A DNA stretch of 64,000 nucleotides from positions 310,001 through 374,000 of the forward strand of contig NZ_AQHN01000055.1 of the NCBI RefSeq assembly GCF_000359745.1, written 5' to 3'. Under the pieces are notes generated by a model. The model saw nothing but the letters and a program-made list of their open reading frames with translations, did no database searches and had not been told where the DNA came from. The DNA is from Rhizobium freirei PRF 81. GTDB taxonomy: Bacteria > Pseudomonadota > Alphaproteobacteria > Rhizobiales > Rhizobiaceae. The position numbers and the translations under genes are program-made. Positions 8,228-17,953 of the stretch are shown one piece after another; positions within the stretch are counted from its first letter, which is position 1; each line of letters starts with the position of its first letter.

Positions 8228-9091
8228 ATGGGACTGGTCAGGACAACATTGAGTGTCGCCGGCTTTTGCCTCGCGCTTTCGGCCTGCAACACCACGGACG
8301 CGCTGACGCCGCCCGAAGCCATCGGCGATGCCGGCTCCACTCCTGTCACGCAGCGCGATGTCGAGCGCATCGCCGCAGCACCACAAACCCGCCGAAGCCT
8401 TCAAGACACGCAGCAGAGCTATAGCTATCAACAGCAATCCTCCCAGCAAGGCTATCAGCCGCAAAGCTACGGCGGAAACGGCTCGCTCGACGACCAGGCG
8501 TCGGCACTGAGGTCGAACGGCACCAACCCCTATGCCTCCCGCCCTCTCGATGACGCCCGCACGGCATCGATCGCGCCTGCGAACAATCAGTTTTCCGAGG
8601 CCGATGAGCAGCGCGAGGCGGACCGCCGCCTCTCGGAAGATCCGCAACCGCAGCAGCAACAGGCCGCCGACGATCAACAGCCGGACCAGCAACAGGCATC
8701 GCTGCCGCCCACAGCCGCAACCGGCAACAGCAGCATCCGCTTTCTGCCGATCATCGGCGCGCCGGTGCAAGCCGTCACGCCGCTCTCGCGCCAGCTCGGC
8801 ACGGACGCCCGTTCGCTCGGCCTGACGATCAAAAGCTCCAGCGACGCGAGCGCAAGCTACATCTTGAAGGGCTACCTATCCGCCTTCGAAGACGGGCCGC
8901 AAATCTCCGTGACTTACGTCTGGGATGTGCTGGATAGTGCCGGTAACCGCGTACATCGAATCCAGGGGGCTGAAAGTGCGCCGCTGAAGCGCGGTGATCC
9001 CTGGACGGCCGTTCCGCCGGCCGTCATGCAGAAAATAGCCACGAAAACCATGTCGGAATTCAATTCCTGGCGCAATTCCAGCGGTGGATAG
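8228..9091 (+). CDS. Putative Gln-rich lipoprotein
   Basis: 287 residues. The N-terminus is a lipoprotein signal: short charged start, hydrophobic VAGFCLALS core and lipobox LSAC, with the lipidated Cys at residue 21. A long low-complexity Gln/Ser/Tyr region follows (about 60-165, runs such as QQQQAADDQQ), and then a folded C-terminal domain (about 175-285) with SYILKGYLSAFEDGPQISVTYVWDV. It is presumably anchored to the outer membrane facing the periplasm. I do not recognise the domain; a structural or cell-envelope role is only a guess. It precedes prs by 105 bp but is not obviously linked to it. Confidence 0.8.
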   Translation: MGLVRTTLSVAGFCLALSACNTTDALTPPEAIGDAGSTPVTQRDVERIAAAPQTRRSLQDTQQSYSYQQQSSQQGYQPQSYGGNGSLDDQASALRSNGTNPYASRPLDDARTASIAPANNQFSEADEQREADRRLSEDPQPQQQQAADDQQPDQQQASLPPTAATGNSSIRFLPIIGAPVQAVTPLSRQLGTDARSLGLTIKSSSDASASYILKGYLSAFEDGPQISVTYVWDVLDSAGNRVHRIQGAESAPLKRGDPWTAVPPAVMQKIATKTMSEFNSWRNSSGG

Positions 9092-9196
9092 TCACAAGCT
9101 TTTCAGAAATATGAAAGCTAACGCGCCTCTACCCCTTGCATTCGAGAGCGAGGTGATTAAAAGCGCGGCTATCAGGTTGGTAACAGGCGGACCACA

Positions 9197-10129
9197 ATGA
9201 AGGTTTTCGCAGGCAATTCGAACCGGCATCTTGCCGAAGCGATCTGCAATTATCTCAACGTTCCCTTAGGCAAGGCTAGTGTCAGGCGTTTCGCCGACCA
9301 AGAGATTTTCGTAGAGATCCAGGAAAACGTCCGTGGCGAGGATGTCTTCCTCGTGCAGTCGACATCGTTTCCGACCAACGATCATCTGATGGAATTGCTG
9401 ATCATGATCGATGCGATGCGCCGTTCGTCGGCGCGGCGCATAACCGCGGTCATCCCCTATTTCGGCTATGCCCGCCAGGATCGCCGCGCTTCCGGGCGTA
9501 CGCCGATCTCGGCTAAATTGGTGGCCAATCTGATCACCGAAGCTGGCGCCGATCGCGTCCTCACGCTCGACCTTCATGCAGGCCAGATCCAGGGCTTCTT
9601 CGATATCCCGACCGACAACCTCTATGCGGTGCCGGTCCTGACTCGTGACATCAAGGCCAACTACGACATCAGCAACGTCATGGTCGTTTCGCCCGACGTG
9701 GGCGGCGTCGTCCGCGCCCGCGCGCTTGCCAAACGTCTCGACTGTCTGCTGGCGATCGTGGACAAGCGCCGTGATCGCCCCGGTGAATCCGAAGTGATGA
9801 ACATCATCGGCGAGGTGGAAGGAAAAGACTGCCTGCTGATCGACGACATCGTCGATTCCGGCGGCACGCTCTGCAACGCGGCTGATGCCCTGCTCGCACA
9901 AGGCGCAGCAAGTGTCACCGCCTATATCACCCACGGTGTTCTCTCCGGCGGCGCCGTAACCCGCGTGACGAATTCGAAGCTGAAGGAACTGGTGATTACC
10001 GATTCCATCCAGCCGACGACAGCAGTGCAATCGGCGCCCAATATCCGCGTCATCACGACGGCAAGCCTCATCGGCGAAGCCATCAACCGCACCAGCCAGG
10101 AAGAATCGGTTTCCAGCCTGTTCGACTAA
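9197..10129 (+). CDS. prs: Ribose-phosphate pyrophosphokinase
   Basis: 310 residues, full length for class I PRPP synthase, which makes PRPP from ribose-5-phosphate and ATP for purine, pyrimidine, His, Trp and NAD synthesis. Seen are the start [18 protein letters not shown]-loop segment [13 protein letters not shown], the divalent-cation/PRPP segment [15 protein letters not shown], the flexible-loop KRR and the ribose-5-phosphate loop [12 protein letters not shown]. It is transcribed alone, convergent with the MFS gene 14 bp downstream. Confidence 0.97.
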   Translation: MKVFAGNSNRHLAEAICNYLNVPLGKASVRRFADQEIFVEIQENVRGEDVFLVQSTSFPTNDHLMELLIMIDAMRRSSARRITAVIPYFGYARQDRRASGRTPISAKLVANLITEAGADRVLTLDLHAGQIQGFFDIPTDNLYAVPVLTRDIKANYDISNVMVVSPDVGGVVRARALAKRLDCLLAIVDKRRDRPGESEVMNIIGEVEGKDCLLIDDIVDSGGTLCNAADALLAQGAASVTAYITHGVLSGGAVTRVTNSKLKELVITDSIQPTTAVQSAPNIRVITTASLIGEAINRTSQEESVSSLFD

Positions 10130-10143
10130 GATCGGACAGCGTT

Positions 10144-11379
10144 TCAGGAGGCTTTGGCTTCGGCGGGATGCGTCTGCCTCCATGCCAGCAGACCGATTCC
10201 GATCAAGCCGGAGATGAAGACGGCTGCGCCCGACCCCATGATCGACGGAGCGATGCCGAACCATGCAAACAGACTCGGCGACATAAGATAGGCCAGAAAC
10301 AGGCCGGAAAAGATCGCGCACATCATCAGACGATAGACCTGCCCGAGGCGATGCGGTTCGCTGCGCGTCTGCATCAGATGCAGCATGGCCAGATTTTCGA
10401 AGGGACCGTTGATTGCCGCGAAGCACGCGACGATCATCAGCCACATCCGGTCATGCATTAGAGGCAGCAGGAAAACCCCTGCCCCGAAAATCAGCTTCGC
10501 CGCGATGATCCAGACGACCGGCCGGCGCGGCTTGATGCTGCTGAGAATGAGGTTGGTCGTGACATTGCCGACACCATAGGCCGTCATCATCAGGCTATAG
10601 TCAGTCAGCGGATCGGTGCTGGTTTCGCGCAGATGCAGGATCATGCCGAGCAGGATGCCCATCGCCCAGGCGATGTTTCCCATCAGATTGGTGAACAGGC
10701 CATAGAGAATGGCGGCGTGACCGCGGGCGACGCGCCACCCGCCGAGGACGCCGTCCACAACGGCGGCCATGCCTGAAAATTCGCGCCGGCGCGGTGCGGC
10801 CGGCAGTTTTGCCACCGCCAGCCAGACGGCAAGCGCGGAGAGCAGGAAGGTTGCCGCCGTCACGGTGAAGAATTGCGACTTCGGCAGGAAGCCGTTCACG
10901 AGCGCAATCAGGCTTGGCCCGAGAATGCGCGCCATGCGCCGCGTGGCATCGAACAGGCCGTTGGTGGCGTGCCGGATATCCGGATCGACAGCGATGGTCG
11001 GCAGGGTCGCCTGCAGCGACGGATCGAATGCCGAGGTCAGCAACGCAATGCTTCCGGCGAGCATCATCAGCAGCGGCAGGCTCATCAGATGCAGAAGGCC
11101 GGCAAGCGACAGCATCAGCAGGAGAGCCGCCCTTACGAGATCGGTCGCGATCATCGTCGTGCTGTGCCGCCAGCGATCCGTGAGGATGCCGCCGAAAAGA
11201 CTGCCGAACAACAGCGCGCCGGACTGCAGCGCGGATACATATCCCGCATTGCTGCCGATGAAATCCGCCGCGATCCAGACGACCGCGACCATGTAGAATT
11301 CCGAGCCGGTGGCCGCCAGCACCTGACCGGCCCACAGCAGAGAGATCGAGCGCTGGCTCAACGGCCTCAGAACAAACAT
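10144..11379 (-). CDS. MFS transporter (exporter type, MFS_3-like)
   Basis: 411 residues with about 12 hydrophobic helices. The inter-helix motif LFGSLFGGILTDRWRHSTTM between helices 2 and 3 is the MFS signature, and the opening SISLLWAGQVLAATGSEFYMVAVVWIA resembles EntS/macrolide-efflux-like members. The substrate cannot be read from the sequence; drug or siderophore efflux is the family tendency. It is located downstream of and on the same strand as the two exported paralogs, 25 bp away. Confidence 0.85.
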   Translation of the reverse strand: MFVLRPLSQRSISLLWAGQVLAATGSEFYMVAVVWIAADFIGSNAGYVSALQSGALLFGSLFGGILTDRWRHSTTMIATDLVRAALLLMLSLAGLLHLMSLPLLMMLAGSIALLTSAFDPSLQATLPTIAVDPDIRHATNGLFDATRRMARILGPSLIALVNGFLPKSQFFTVTAATFLLSALAVWLAVAKLPAAPRRREFSGMAAVVDGVLGGWRVARGHAAILYGLFTNLMGNIAWAMGILLGMILHLRETSTDPLTDYSLMMTAYGVGNVTTNLILSSIKPRRPVVWIIAAKLIFGAGVFLLPLMHDRMWLMIVACFAAINGPFENLAMLHLMQTRSEPHRLGQVYRLMMCAIFSGLFLAYLMSPSLFAWFGIAPSIMGSGAAVFISGLIGIGLLAWRQTHPAEAKAS

Positions 11380-11404
11380 GGTCGCATTCTGATTTCGGAT
11401 TGGC

Positions 11405-12865
11405 TTACTTTATGACCTGGCCGTTGACCGTCACGCCACCGGTGTCGGAAAGATCGATATCCCAGCGCGAGCGCCCATCAGCATCCGTCTTGGCAAAGCC
11501 CTTGGCCATCATCAGGCCGAAGGAGAGCTGGGCAAGATCAGCCTTCGTCTTGGCGGCCTCCTGGACGGCGGCGATCGTCTTGTCGAGATCGCGAACGAGC
11601 ACGGTCATCTTCATCGACACGCGGTCCTTCTCGGTCAGCCAGCCACGCATGCTGCCGCTAGCCTCGACATCGTAGAGACTGGAGATGGCACTGATCTTCG
11701 GGAAGTTGATCATCATCGTTCCATCCGGGAACATGGCCTGCTGCAGCTTGGTGTCCACGGCCGCATTGCTTTCCGGATCCTTGAAGTCGCTCTGCTGCAG
11801 AACCTCCATCAGAGCCGAAAAGTTCAGGTTCGGCACCTGCAGCTGGAAGTCGGCTGTATCGGGAACGAAGGCGATAAAATCGTCAGGCACGAGACCCGTT
11901 GCGAGCGTCAGCTTGGCGGCGTTCAAGCCGAAATCGGCGTTCATGGCATTGGCCGGCCCCGCCAGCTTGACGAAGTAGCCGAGTTTCTGCAGGCCGCCAT
12001 CGCCGAACGGCGTCGTGACGGCAATGTCCCTGGCGGCGATGGACTCTTCGAACGAGCCGACGATCGGCATGGCTTCCAGCAGTAGCGCCTTCAGCGCCTG
12101 GCTGTCCGCATCCGAAAGGGTCTTCTCGTCCTTGTGCTCGGAAACGAAGTGCAGCAGGGAATTCACTGCCTTCAACGGCAGCTTGGTCGCGCCGAGGTTG
12201 AAATCGATCGCCGCGACCTTCACTTCGCCGAGCGCGACATCCTCGGACGAAATCTTGTCGTAGAACGACTGCATGCTGCCGTTCATCTTCATGTCGAGCC
12301 TGCCCGGTTCGCCGCTGTCGGCGGAAGAGAGCGTGTAGCCTATGCTGTCGGCCGTGGCGTCGTTCTTTTGAACGCTGTTGTTTTCGTCCGTCGTCTTCGT
12401 GGCGAAGGTGATGCCTTTGCCCTGCAGATCCATCGAACGCAGATAATGAAGGGCCGGATCGAAGACGCCCTTGAACGTGGAGGAGGCCAGCGCGTAGCGG
12501 AATTCCATGGCAGGGCCGCTGCCGGGCTTGGAATTCGCCGTGATGTCGAATGCATTGTTGCCTTCGATATTCCAGAGACCGCTGTCCTGCGGCGTCGCAA
12601 GCATCATCAGCGGCTTCAGGCCAGTGATGGTGAGGTCGCTGATATCCAGCTTGCTGAACAGGGCCTGCAGATCATAGGTGATCTCATAGTGCGGGCTGAC
12701 CGGCTTTACCGAAATTCCGCCGCTTTTGACGATATCGTCAGGCAGGAAATAGGTCAGATTATTGAACAGGTCCTTCGCACCCTGCTCGTTGACGTCAGCC
12801 GCTTGCGTCGCACCAGCTACACCCGCAGCAAGAACAGCTGCCACGGCAACCGCTTTAAAACGCAT
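11405..12865 (-). CDS. Exported protein of unknown function (paralog A)
   Basis: 486 residues. A clear Sec signal peptide (about 1-23, ending ATQAAD) directs it to the periplasm; no other membrane segment is present. The rest is a long beta-rich, repetitive-looking domain. Near the C-terminus it has GFAKTDADGRSRWDIDL followed by VTVNGQVIK, which also ends its neighbour. I do not recognise the family. The next gene upstream is a paralog in the same orientation, so this is a tandem duplication. Large periplasmic proteins of this build could bind lipids or polysaccharides, but nothing in the sequence proves that. Confidence 0.85.
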   Translation of the reverse strand: MRFKAVAVAAVLAAGVAGATQAADVNEQGAKDLFNNLTYFLPDDIVKSGGISVKPVSPHYEITYDLQALFSKLDISDLTITGLKPLMMLATPQDSGLWNIEGNNAFDITANSKPGSGPAMEFRYALASSTFKGVFDPALHYLRSMDLQGKGITFATKTTDENNSVQKNDATADSIGYTLSSADSGEPGRLDMKMNGSMQSFYDKISSEDVALGEVKVAAIDFNLGATKLPLKAVNSLLHFVSEHKDEKTLSDADSQALKALLLEAMPIVGSFEESIAARDIAVTTPFGDGGLQKLGYFVKLAGPANAMNADFGLNAAKLTLATGLVPDDFIAFVPDTADFQLQVPNLNFSALMEVLQQSDFKDPESNAAVDTKLQQAMFPDGTMMINFPKISAISSLYDVEASGSMRGWLTEKDRVSMKMTVLVRDLDKTIAAVQEAAKTKADLAQLSFGLMMAKGFAKTDADGRSRWDIDLSDTGGVTVNGQVIK

Positions 12866-12976
12866 AATTCACCCCCAAATATGATGGAAAACAATGTAAA
12901 AACTCGAAAACGCCCGGCGGGCACTTCGAGCGGAACTATATTATTGCCCCTAAACACGACCCGCCCTCGCGCCGCA

Positions 12977-14416
12977 TCACGGCTTCTTCATCACCTGCCC
13001 GTTTACCGTCACTGTCCGATTTTCGTCCATTGTGACATCCCAGCGCAGGCGGCCGTCCGGATCGGTCTTTGCGAAGCCCTTTGCGGCGAGCAGGCTGAAG
13101 GAGACCCTGTTCAGACCGGGCTCGGCTTTCGCAGCCTCCTGAATGGCCGAAACGGTCTTGTCGAAATCACGCGCCAGGATCGTCGCCTGCAGCGAATAGT
13201 CGGTGTGAGCCTTGGTTGACCCCTTCAATGCGCCCGAGATCTCTATGTCGTAGACGCCCGAGGTAGCGCTGATCTTTGGAAATTCTAGCGTCCCGTATCC
13301 GCTCGGAAACATCGTGCGTTTGACGACCTCGCCGGATACCGGCGTCTCCCGCGTCGCGACCGCATCGAGGGCCGTATCGATGAGGCCGGAGAAATTGATA
13401 TTGGGCACGCCGAGCTGCACATCGAGTGCTTCAGGCAGGAAAGGCGCATAGCCTGCGGGAATGAGATCCGCATCGGGCGTGAAATGCTCTGCCCGCAGCT
13501 CGAGATTGACGTTGGACGCCTTGGTCAGGCCGTCCATCCTGAAGCTGTAGTCGACGCGCTTGACGCCAACCTTGCCCTTGTCCGTCGCCACGGCAGCATT
13601 GCTCAATGTCACCGTTTTGGTGAGCGACCCGAAAATAGGCAAAGCGTGATGCACCAGCTGCTCGAACTTCTCGCTGCCGCTTTCCGAAAGCTGCTTCGTC
13701 TTGACGTGCTGCACGAAGAAACGGATGAGCGCGCGCAGTTCCTGGGCGGGCAAGCTCGTGGCAGTCACATTGCTGGTGACACTATCGGCACTGAAGCTGA
13801 CGAGCGGACCATGCGGCAAGGTGAACTGCTCGCTCAAGCGCTGCAGCGAGCCTTGCATCTGCAGATCGACCTTGCCCGCTTCGCTGCTGTCGGTCACCGT
13901 GTGTGCAAAAGAGGCGCTGTCGATGGAGGCGTCGACCTTGCGGCCGCTCTTGGCTCCGCTGCCAACGCTCGCGAATTTCACGCCGCTGCTCGTGATACCC
14001 ATCGACCGCATCATCTCGATCGTCGGATCGAATATGCCGTCGAAGGAGCTGGAGCCGATCGAGTAGACAATATCGGATGTCGGCGAATGCACGGCGATAT
14101 CAAGGCTGTTGTCGCCCTTCAGGTGCCATTGGCCTTTTTCGACAGGCTGCGCAAACAGGGATAGCGGCTTGAAACCGGTGACGGAGAGCACGCTGGAATT
14201 GATCTTGTCGAAGAACTTCGCAAGGTCGTAGGTAATCTCATACTGATCGCCTGCCGGCTTCACGGTCACGAAGTCGCTGCGAACGAGGTCGCGCGAAAGC
14301 GATTCCGTCAGAACGTTGCGAAGATCGGTGGCACCTTGCTCGCTGATATCGGCGGCCTGCGATGCGCCGGCAAGGCCCACGGAAAAAATCGCGGCAACGA
14401 TAACCTTGGAACGCAT
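12977..14416 (-). CDS. Exported protein of unknown function (paralog B)
   Basis: 479 residues from the ATG at 14416; an upstream extension to 14473 would place 19 polar residues before a good signal peptide, so it is rejected. The signal (VIVAAIFSVGLAGASQAAD) and mature start (ISEQGATDLRNVL) parallel those of the paralog (VNEQGAKDLFNNL). The end GFAKTDPDGRLRWDV plus VTVNGQVMKKP matches too. Similarity along the middle is weaker, so the duplication is old. The two genes are 111 bp apart and likely share a promoter region upstream of this copy. Function unknown. Confidence 0.85.
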   Translation of the reverse strand: MRSKVIVAAIFSVGLAGASQAADISEQGATDLRNVLTESLSRDLVRSDFVTVKPAGDQYEITYDLAKFFDKINSSVLSVTGFKPLSLFAQPVEKGQWHLKGDNSLDIAVHSPTSDIVYSIGSSSFDGIFDPTIEMMRSMGITSSGVKFASVGSGAKSGRKVDASIDSASFAHTVTDSSEAGKVDLQMQGSLQRLSEQFTLPHGPLVSFSADSVTSNVTATSLPAQELRALIRFFVQHVKTKQLSESGSEKFEQLVHHALPIFGSLTKTVTLSNAAVATDKGKVGVKRVDYSFRMDGLTKASNVNLELRAEHFTPDADLIPAGYAPFLPEALDVQLGVPNINFSGLIDTALDAVATRETPVSGEVVKRTMFPSGYGTLEFPKISATSGVYDIEISGALKGSTKAHTDYSLQATILARDFDKTVSAIQEAAKAEPGLNRVSFSLLAAKGFAKTDPDGRLRWDVTMDENRTVTVNGQVMKKP

Positions 14417-14717
14417 GCTCGACCTTTCTCTTCCTGACTCTGATCGATTGGATTCGACTGTTGAAGAGCCCAAGCGTATATGTCAAGGCGTTGATAGAAA
14501 TGGCGCGGACAGCTCATAACGTGAGTTGCAATGTCATCACAGGCCCTGGCATTCCGGAGGCGCTTGCACCCTGGGCCAGTTTGTATTATACGCCACGCGT
14601 TCGCGTAGACACCCTTGGAGGCAACGCGGATGAGGCAGGGCATGCCCTCCTCCAGTTCAGCCGACACGGCAATGGCCGACCGGATGAACTCTCCAAATAA
14701 CCTCGAAAGGAATAGCT
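14417..14717. other. Divergent promoter region, paralog B / rplY
   Basis: 301 bp without a gene. Facing rplY, TTGCAC (14564-14569) and TATACG (14587-14592) are spaced by 17 bp and could form a sigma-70 promoter; an overlapping TATTAT would give a 14-bp spacer. CGAAAGGAA before the rplY ATG is a good ribosome site. Nothing else stands out. Confidence 0.35.
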
Positions 14718-15332
14718 ATGAGCCACGAAAGCTACGAGCTCAAGGCCGAGGCGCGCGAACGGGTTGGTAAGGGGTCCGCCCGTGAACTTCGCCGCAATGG
14801 TTTCATCCCCGCTGTCATCTATGGTGACAAGCAGGCCCCCATTTCCATCGCTCTCAACACCAATGAGGTGACGAAGCGCATCCACGCCGGCGGCTTCCTG
14901 ACGACGATCGCCACGATCGACGTCGACGGCAAGAAGATCAAGGTTCTGCCGAAGGACTACCAGCTCGACCCGGTCCGTGATTTCACGGTTCACGTCGACT
15001 TCCTGCGCGTTTCCGGCAACACCACTGTTACGGTCGAAATCCCGGTTCACTTCGAAAACAACGAGAAGTCCCCGGGCCTCAAGGCCGGCGGCGTGCTGAA
15101 CATCGTTCGTCACGAAGTCGAAGTTCATTGCCCGGCCGATGCCATCCCGGAATTCTTCACCGTCGACCTCAGCGGCCTGAAGAGCGGCGACAGCGTCCAC
15201 ATCTCCAACGTGAAGCTGCCGAAGAACGTTACGCCTGTTATCGCTGACCGCGATTTCACGATCGCAACGATCGTTGCTCCGGCTGCCGGTCTTACCGAAG
15301 AAGCAGAAGGCAGCGAAGAAGCCAGCGCCTAA
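14718..15332 (+). CDS. rplY: 50S ribosomal protein L25/general stress protein Ctc
   Basis: 204 residues, the long CTC/TL5 form: an N-terminal L25 domain (about 1-95; [31 protein letters not shown]) that binds 5S rRNA, and a C-terminal beta domain (about 100-185; [20 protein letters not shown]). An acidic tail follows ([11 protein letters not shown]). It is a component of the large ribosomal subunit. A strong terminator follows at once. In rhizobia it commonly sits near pth, which here lies 3.4 kb further on. Confidence 0.96.
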   Translation: MSHESYELKAEARERVGKGSARELRRNGFIPAVIYGDKQAPISIALNTNEVTKRIHAGGFLTTIATIDVDGKKIKVLPKDYQLDPVRDFTVHVDFLRVSGNTTVTVEIPVHFENNEKSPGLKAGGVLNIVRHEVEVHCPADAIPEFFTVDLSGLKSGDSVHISNVKLPKNVTPVIADRDFTIATIVAPAAGLTEEAEGSEEASA

Positions 15333-15357
15333 TCGGCCTCTTCATCGCAAGCATTCG

Positions 15358-15390
15358 AACCCGCCTCCCTTCGGGGATGGCGGGTTTTTT
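15358..15390 (+). terminator. Rho-independent terminator of rplY
   Basis: Stem AACCCGCCTCCC / GGGATGGCGGGTT around a TTCG-type loop, followed by TTTTTT. It lies 26 bp past the rplY stop. Confidence 0.9.
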
Positions 15391-15572
15391 CATGCTTTGC
15401 GAGAATATTAGAGAAAGTAAAAATAAGAATTTCTTGAATCTATACTTTCATTGATTTCCATTAACCCCAGAATTTCAGCAACATTTAACGGATTCATGAA
15501 AATCTGCGCGAAAGGGTTGCAGGGAACGGTGCCCCAGATCCGCCGGCCTATGACTGGGGAGCAAACGGAACG

Positions 15573-17939
15573 ATGAGCCATTCGGTCGAAAACAGGTTTT
15601 TCGCGATCGTCTGTGGTGCGCTGCTGGTTTTCGTGGCGCCGCTCTTCATTCTATTCCTCTTCCTGTCCTCCGAACGCGCGGAAAAGGAAATCAAGGATCA
15701 CATCACCGTTCTGCTCGTTGCCAATGCTCAGGCTCTGGCGAAGCCTTTGTGGGATCTGGACGAAGACAGCGTGACGCAAATCAGCGCCACGACGGTCGCC
15801 GAGGGTGCTATCGTCAGGGTGAACGTCCGCGATCTTTCCGGTCAGCTCGACGTTACGCAATCGACCATCCCGAAATCCTACAGGGGCAATTTGGAAGCGG
15901 TCTCCCGGGCGATCATCTACAACGGCATCGACGGCGCGAAGAAACTCGGCACCATAACCGTCTACTATCCGGAACTTGGCCTCTTCGACGGCCTGAAGAA
16001 CGAAGAAATCGTCTTCATCTCCATCTTCATCTTCGCCGTGCTGACGGTCTTCGGTGCAGCGCTGATCGGCAATCGCATTTTCGTCATTCAGCCGCTGATG
16101 CGGCTGACGCACGCCATAGAGGCCACGCGCAGGCTCGGCTCGCGTCATCACGTCGACTGGCAGTCGAACGACGAGATGGGCCGGCTCGCCAGCAGCTTCA
16201 ACGACATGCAAAGCAAGCTGCAGCGTGAAGAAACGGAACTGAAGTTTGCTCATCGCCGGGCAACAGATACATATAATCTGACGCCCGCCATGCTTTTCTC
16301 CCTCGACAAGGACGATTGCATTGCAGCCGTCAGCGACTATTGGCTCGTCGCCACCGGCTATGATCGGTACGAAGTGCTTGGGCGCCAGTTTGCAAGCCTG
16401 GTCCTACCGGAATCCCGCGCGGAATATGCGGAACGCAAGTACAGCAATCCGGGCAGCGCCGCGCGCCTGGCGGTGACGGTGAAATTCCTTTGCCGGGACG
16501 AACGTATCATGGATGTCCTGATCCTCGAGACCACGGCAATCCAGGACGGCCTCTCGCTTTCGGTCATGACCGACGTCACGGAACTCAAGCAGTCCGAGGA
16601 CCGCAATCTACGCCAGGCGATCACCGATCATCTGACCGGCCTTCTCAACCGCCAGGGCTTCGAGACGGCGCTCGATGCCAAGATCAACGAGTCGGACCTG
16701 CGCCGGTGCGAGCTCGCCTGCCTCTTCGTCGACCTCGACCGCTTCAAGTGGATCAACGACAACATGGGTCATGCCGCAGGCGACGCGGCGCTGCGCGAAC
16801 TCGTGTCCCGTCTGCAGCAGTGCCTGAAACCGGGCGATATCGCCGCCCGCCTCGGCGGTGACGAATTTGCGATCCTGCTGCTGGCCGAAGACGCCGAAGC
16901 AAGAGCCTTCGACATGTCGGCTCTTATTGCCGAAATCTTCGAGACACCCTTCGATGGCGATGCCCGCCTCAGCGCCAGCATCGGCATCGCGATATATCCG
17001 CGCCAGGCTGCCAATGCGGCCGAACTGCTGCTCAAATCCGATATTGCCATGTATGCCAAGAAGCGCGACGGCAAGAACGGCGCGCAGATCTTCAACAACA
17101 GCATGCTCGACGATTCCCGCGGCCGCGCCGAACTGGAGAATAATATAGAAAGCGGTCTCAACGAAGACTGGTTCGAAGCATATCTGCAGCCGGTCGTGAA
17201 TGTCGACGACCGCTCGATTGCCGGCTTCGAGGCACTGATGCGGCTGCATCACCCGCAGAAGGGAATCCTGCCCCCTGCCCGCATCATCGAGGTCGCCGAG
17301 GAGACGGGTTCCATCATCCGCATCGGCAACCGCATCATGGAAAAGGCGATCGCCACTTTTGCGAAGCTGTCGCGTTTTGATGGCATGGAGGACACCTACC
17401 TCGCCATCAATTTCTCGCCGCTCCAATTCGAGCCGGAGCTGCCGGTACGCATCGCCGCCCTGCTCTCTCGCCACGATATTTCACCGCGACGCATCGTCGT
17501 CGAGATCACCGAAGCTGTGCTCATGGACGACAATCCGGAGACGCGCATGGTCATCAACGAACTCTGCCGCTACGGCTGCCGCATCGCGCTTGATGATTTC
17601 GGCACCGGCTACTCGTCGCTGAGTTACATCAATCGCTTCCCGGTCGACATCATCAAGATCGATCAGTCCTTCATTCGCGCGATCAACGATACCGCTTCCG
17701 ATGTCAGCGCAAAGAGCCGCATGCTGGTGGAGAGCATCACCACGCTGTCGCACAAGATGAACTGCACGGTTATTGCCGAGGGTGTGGAAACCGAAGAGGA
17801 ATGCACGACCCTGCGCGGCATGGGCATCGATTACGGCCAAGGCTATCTGTTCTACCGACCGCTGCATCCGGACAATCTGATGAAAACTCTGACGGTCCTG
17901 CAGCAGGATCGTGTCTCCCCCGTAGCACAAGCGTCATAG
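15573..17939 (+). CDS. Membrane GGDEF-EAL protein (HAMP-PAS-GGDEF-EAL)
   Basis: 788 residues. Membrane helix about 10-32, periplasmic sensor about 33-143, second helix about 144-168, HAMP about 170-220, PAS-like about 235-340, GGDEF about 350-505, EAL about 520-770. GGDEF is intact (RLGGDEFAI, near residue 428), but the inhibitory site five residues before reads KPGD rather than RxxD. EAL is complete by eye: EALMRL, the Asn of INFSPL, EITEAVL, DDFGTGYSSL, the Lys of IIKIDQSF and AEGVETEEE. It may therefore make and break cyclic di-GMP. The gene is followed 14 nt later by a periplasmic binding protein, which suggests the periplasmic part reads a ligand-loaded binding protein. Confidence 0.93.
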   Translation: MSHSVENRFFAIVCGALLVFVAPLFILFLFLSSERAEKEIKDHITVLLVANAQALAKPLWDLDEDSVTQISATTVAEGAIVRVNVRDLSGQLDVTQSTIPKSYRGNLEAVSRAIIYNGIDGAKKLGTITVYYPELGLFDGLKNEEIVFISIFIFAVLTVFGAALIGNRIFVIQPLMRLTHAIEATRRLGSRHHVDWQSNDEMGRLASSFNDMQSKLQREETELKFAHRRATDTYNLTPAMLFSLDKDDCIAAVSDYWLVATGYDRYEVLGRQFASLVLPESRAEYAERKYSNPGSAARLAVTVKFLCRDERIMDVLILETTAIQDGLSLSVMTDVTELKQSEDRNLRQAITDHLTGLLNRQGFETALDAKINESDLRRCELACLFVDLDRFKWINDNMGHAAGDAALRELVSRLQQCLKPGDIAARLGGDEFAILLLAEDAEARAFDMSALIAEIFETPFDGDARLSASIGIAIYPRQAANAAELLLKSDIAMYAKKRDGKNGAQIFNNSMLDDSRGRAELENNIESGLNEDWFEAYLQPVVNVDDRSIAGFEALMRLHHPQKGILPPARIIEVAEETGSIIRIGNRIMEKAIATFAKLSRFDGMEDTYLAINFSPLQFEPELPVRIAALLSRHDISPRRIVVEITEAVLMDDNPETRMVINELCRYGCRIALDDFGTGYSSLSYINRFPVDIIKIDQSFIRAINDTASDVSAKSRMLVESITTLSHKMNCTVIAEGVETEEECTTLRGMGIDYGQGYLFYRPLHPDNLMKTLTVLQQDRVSPVAQAS

Positions 17940-17953
17940 CGATGAGGAACCGC

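Noticed and set aside
15413..15449. Inverted repeat GAAAGTA / TACTTTC upstream of the GGDEF-EAL gene.
   Set aside because: Arms of only 7 bp with a 23-nt gap in an AT-rich stretch; no support for a regulator site.
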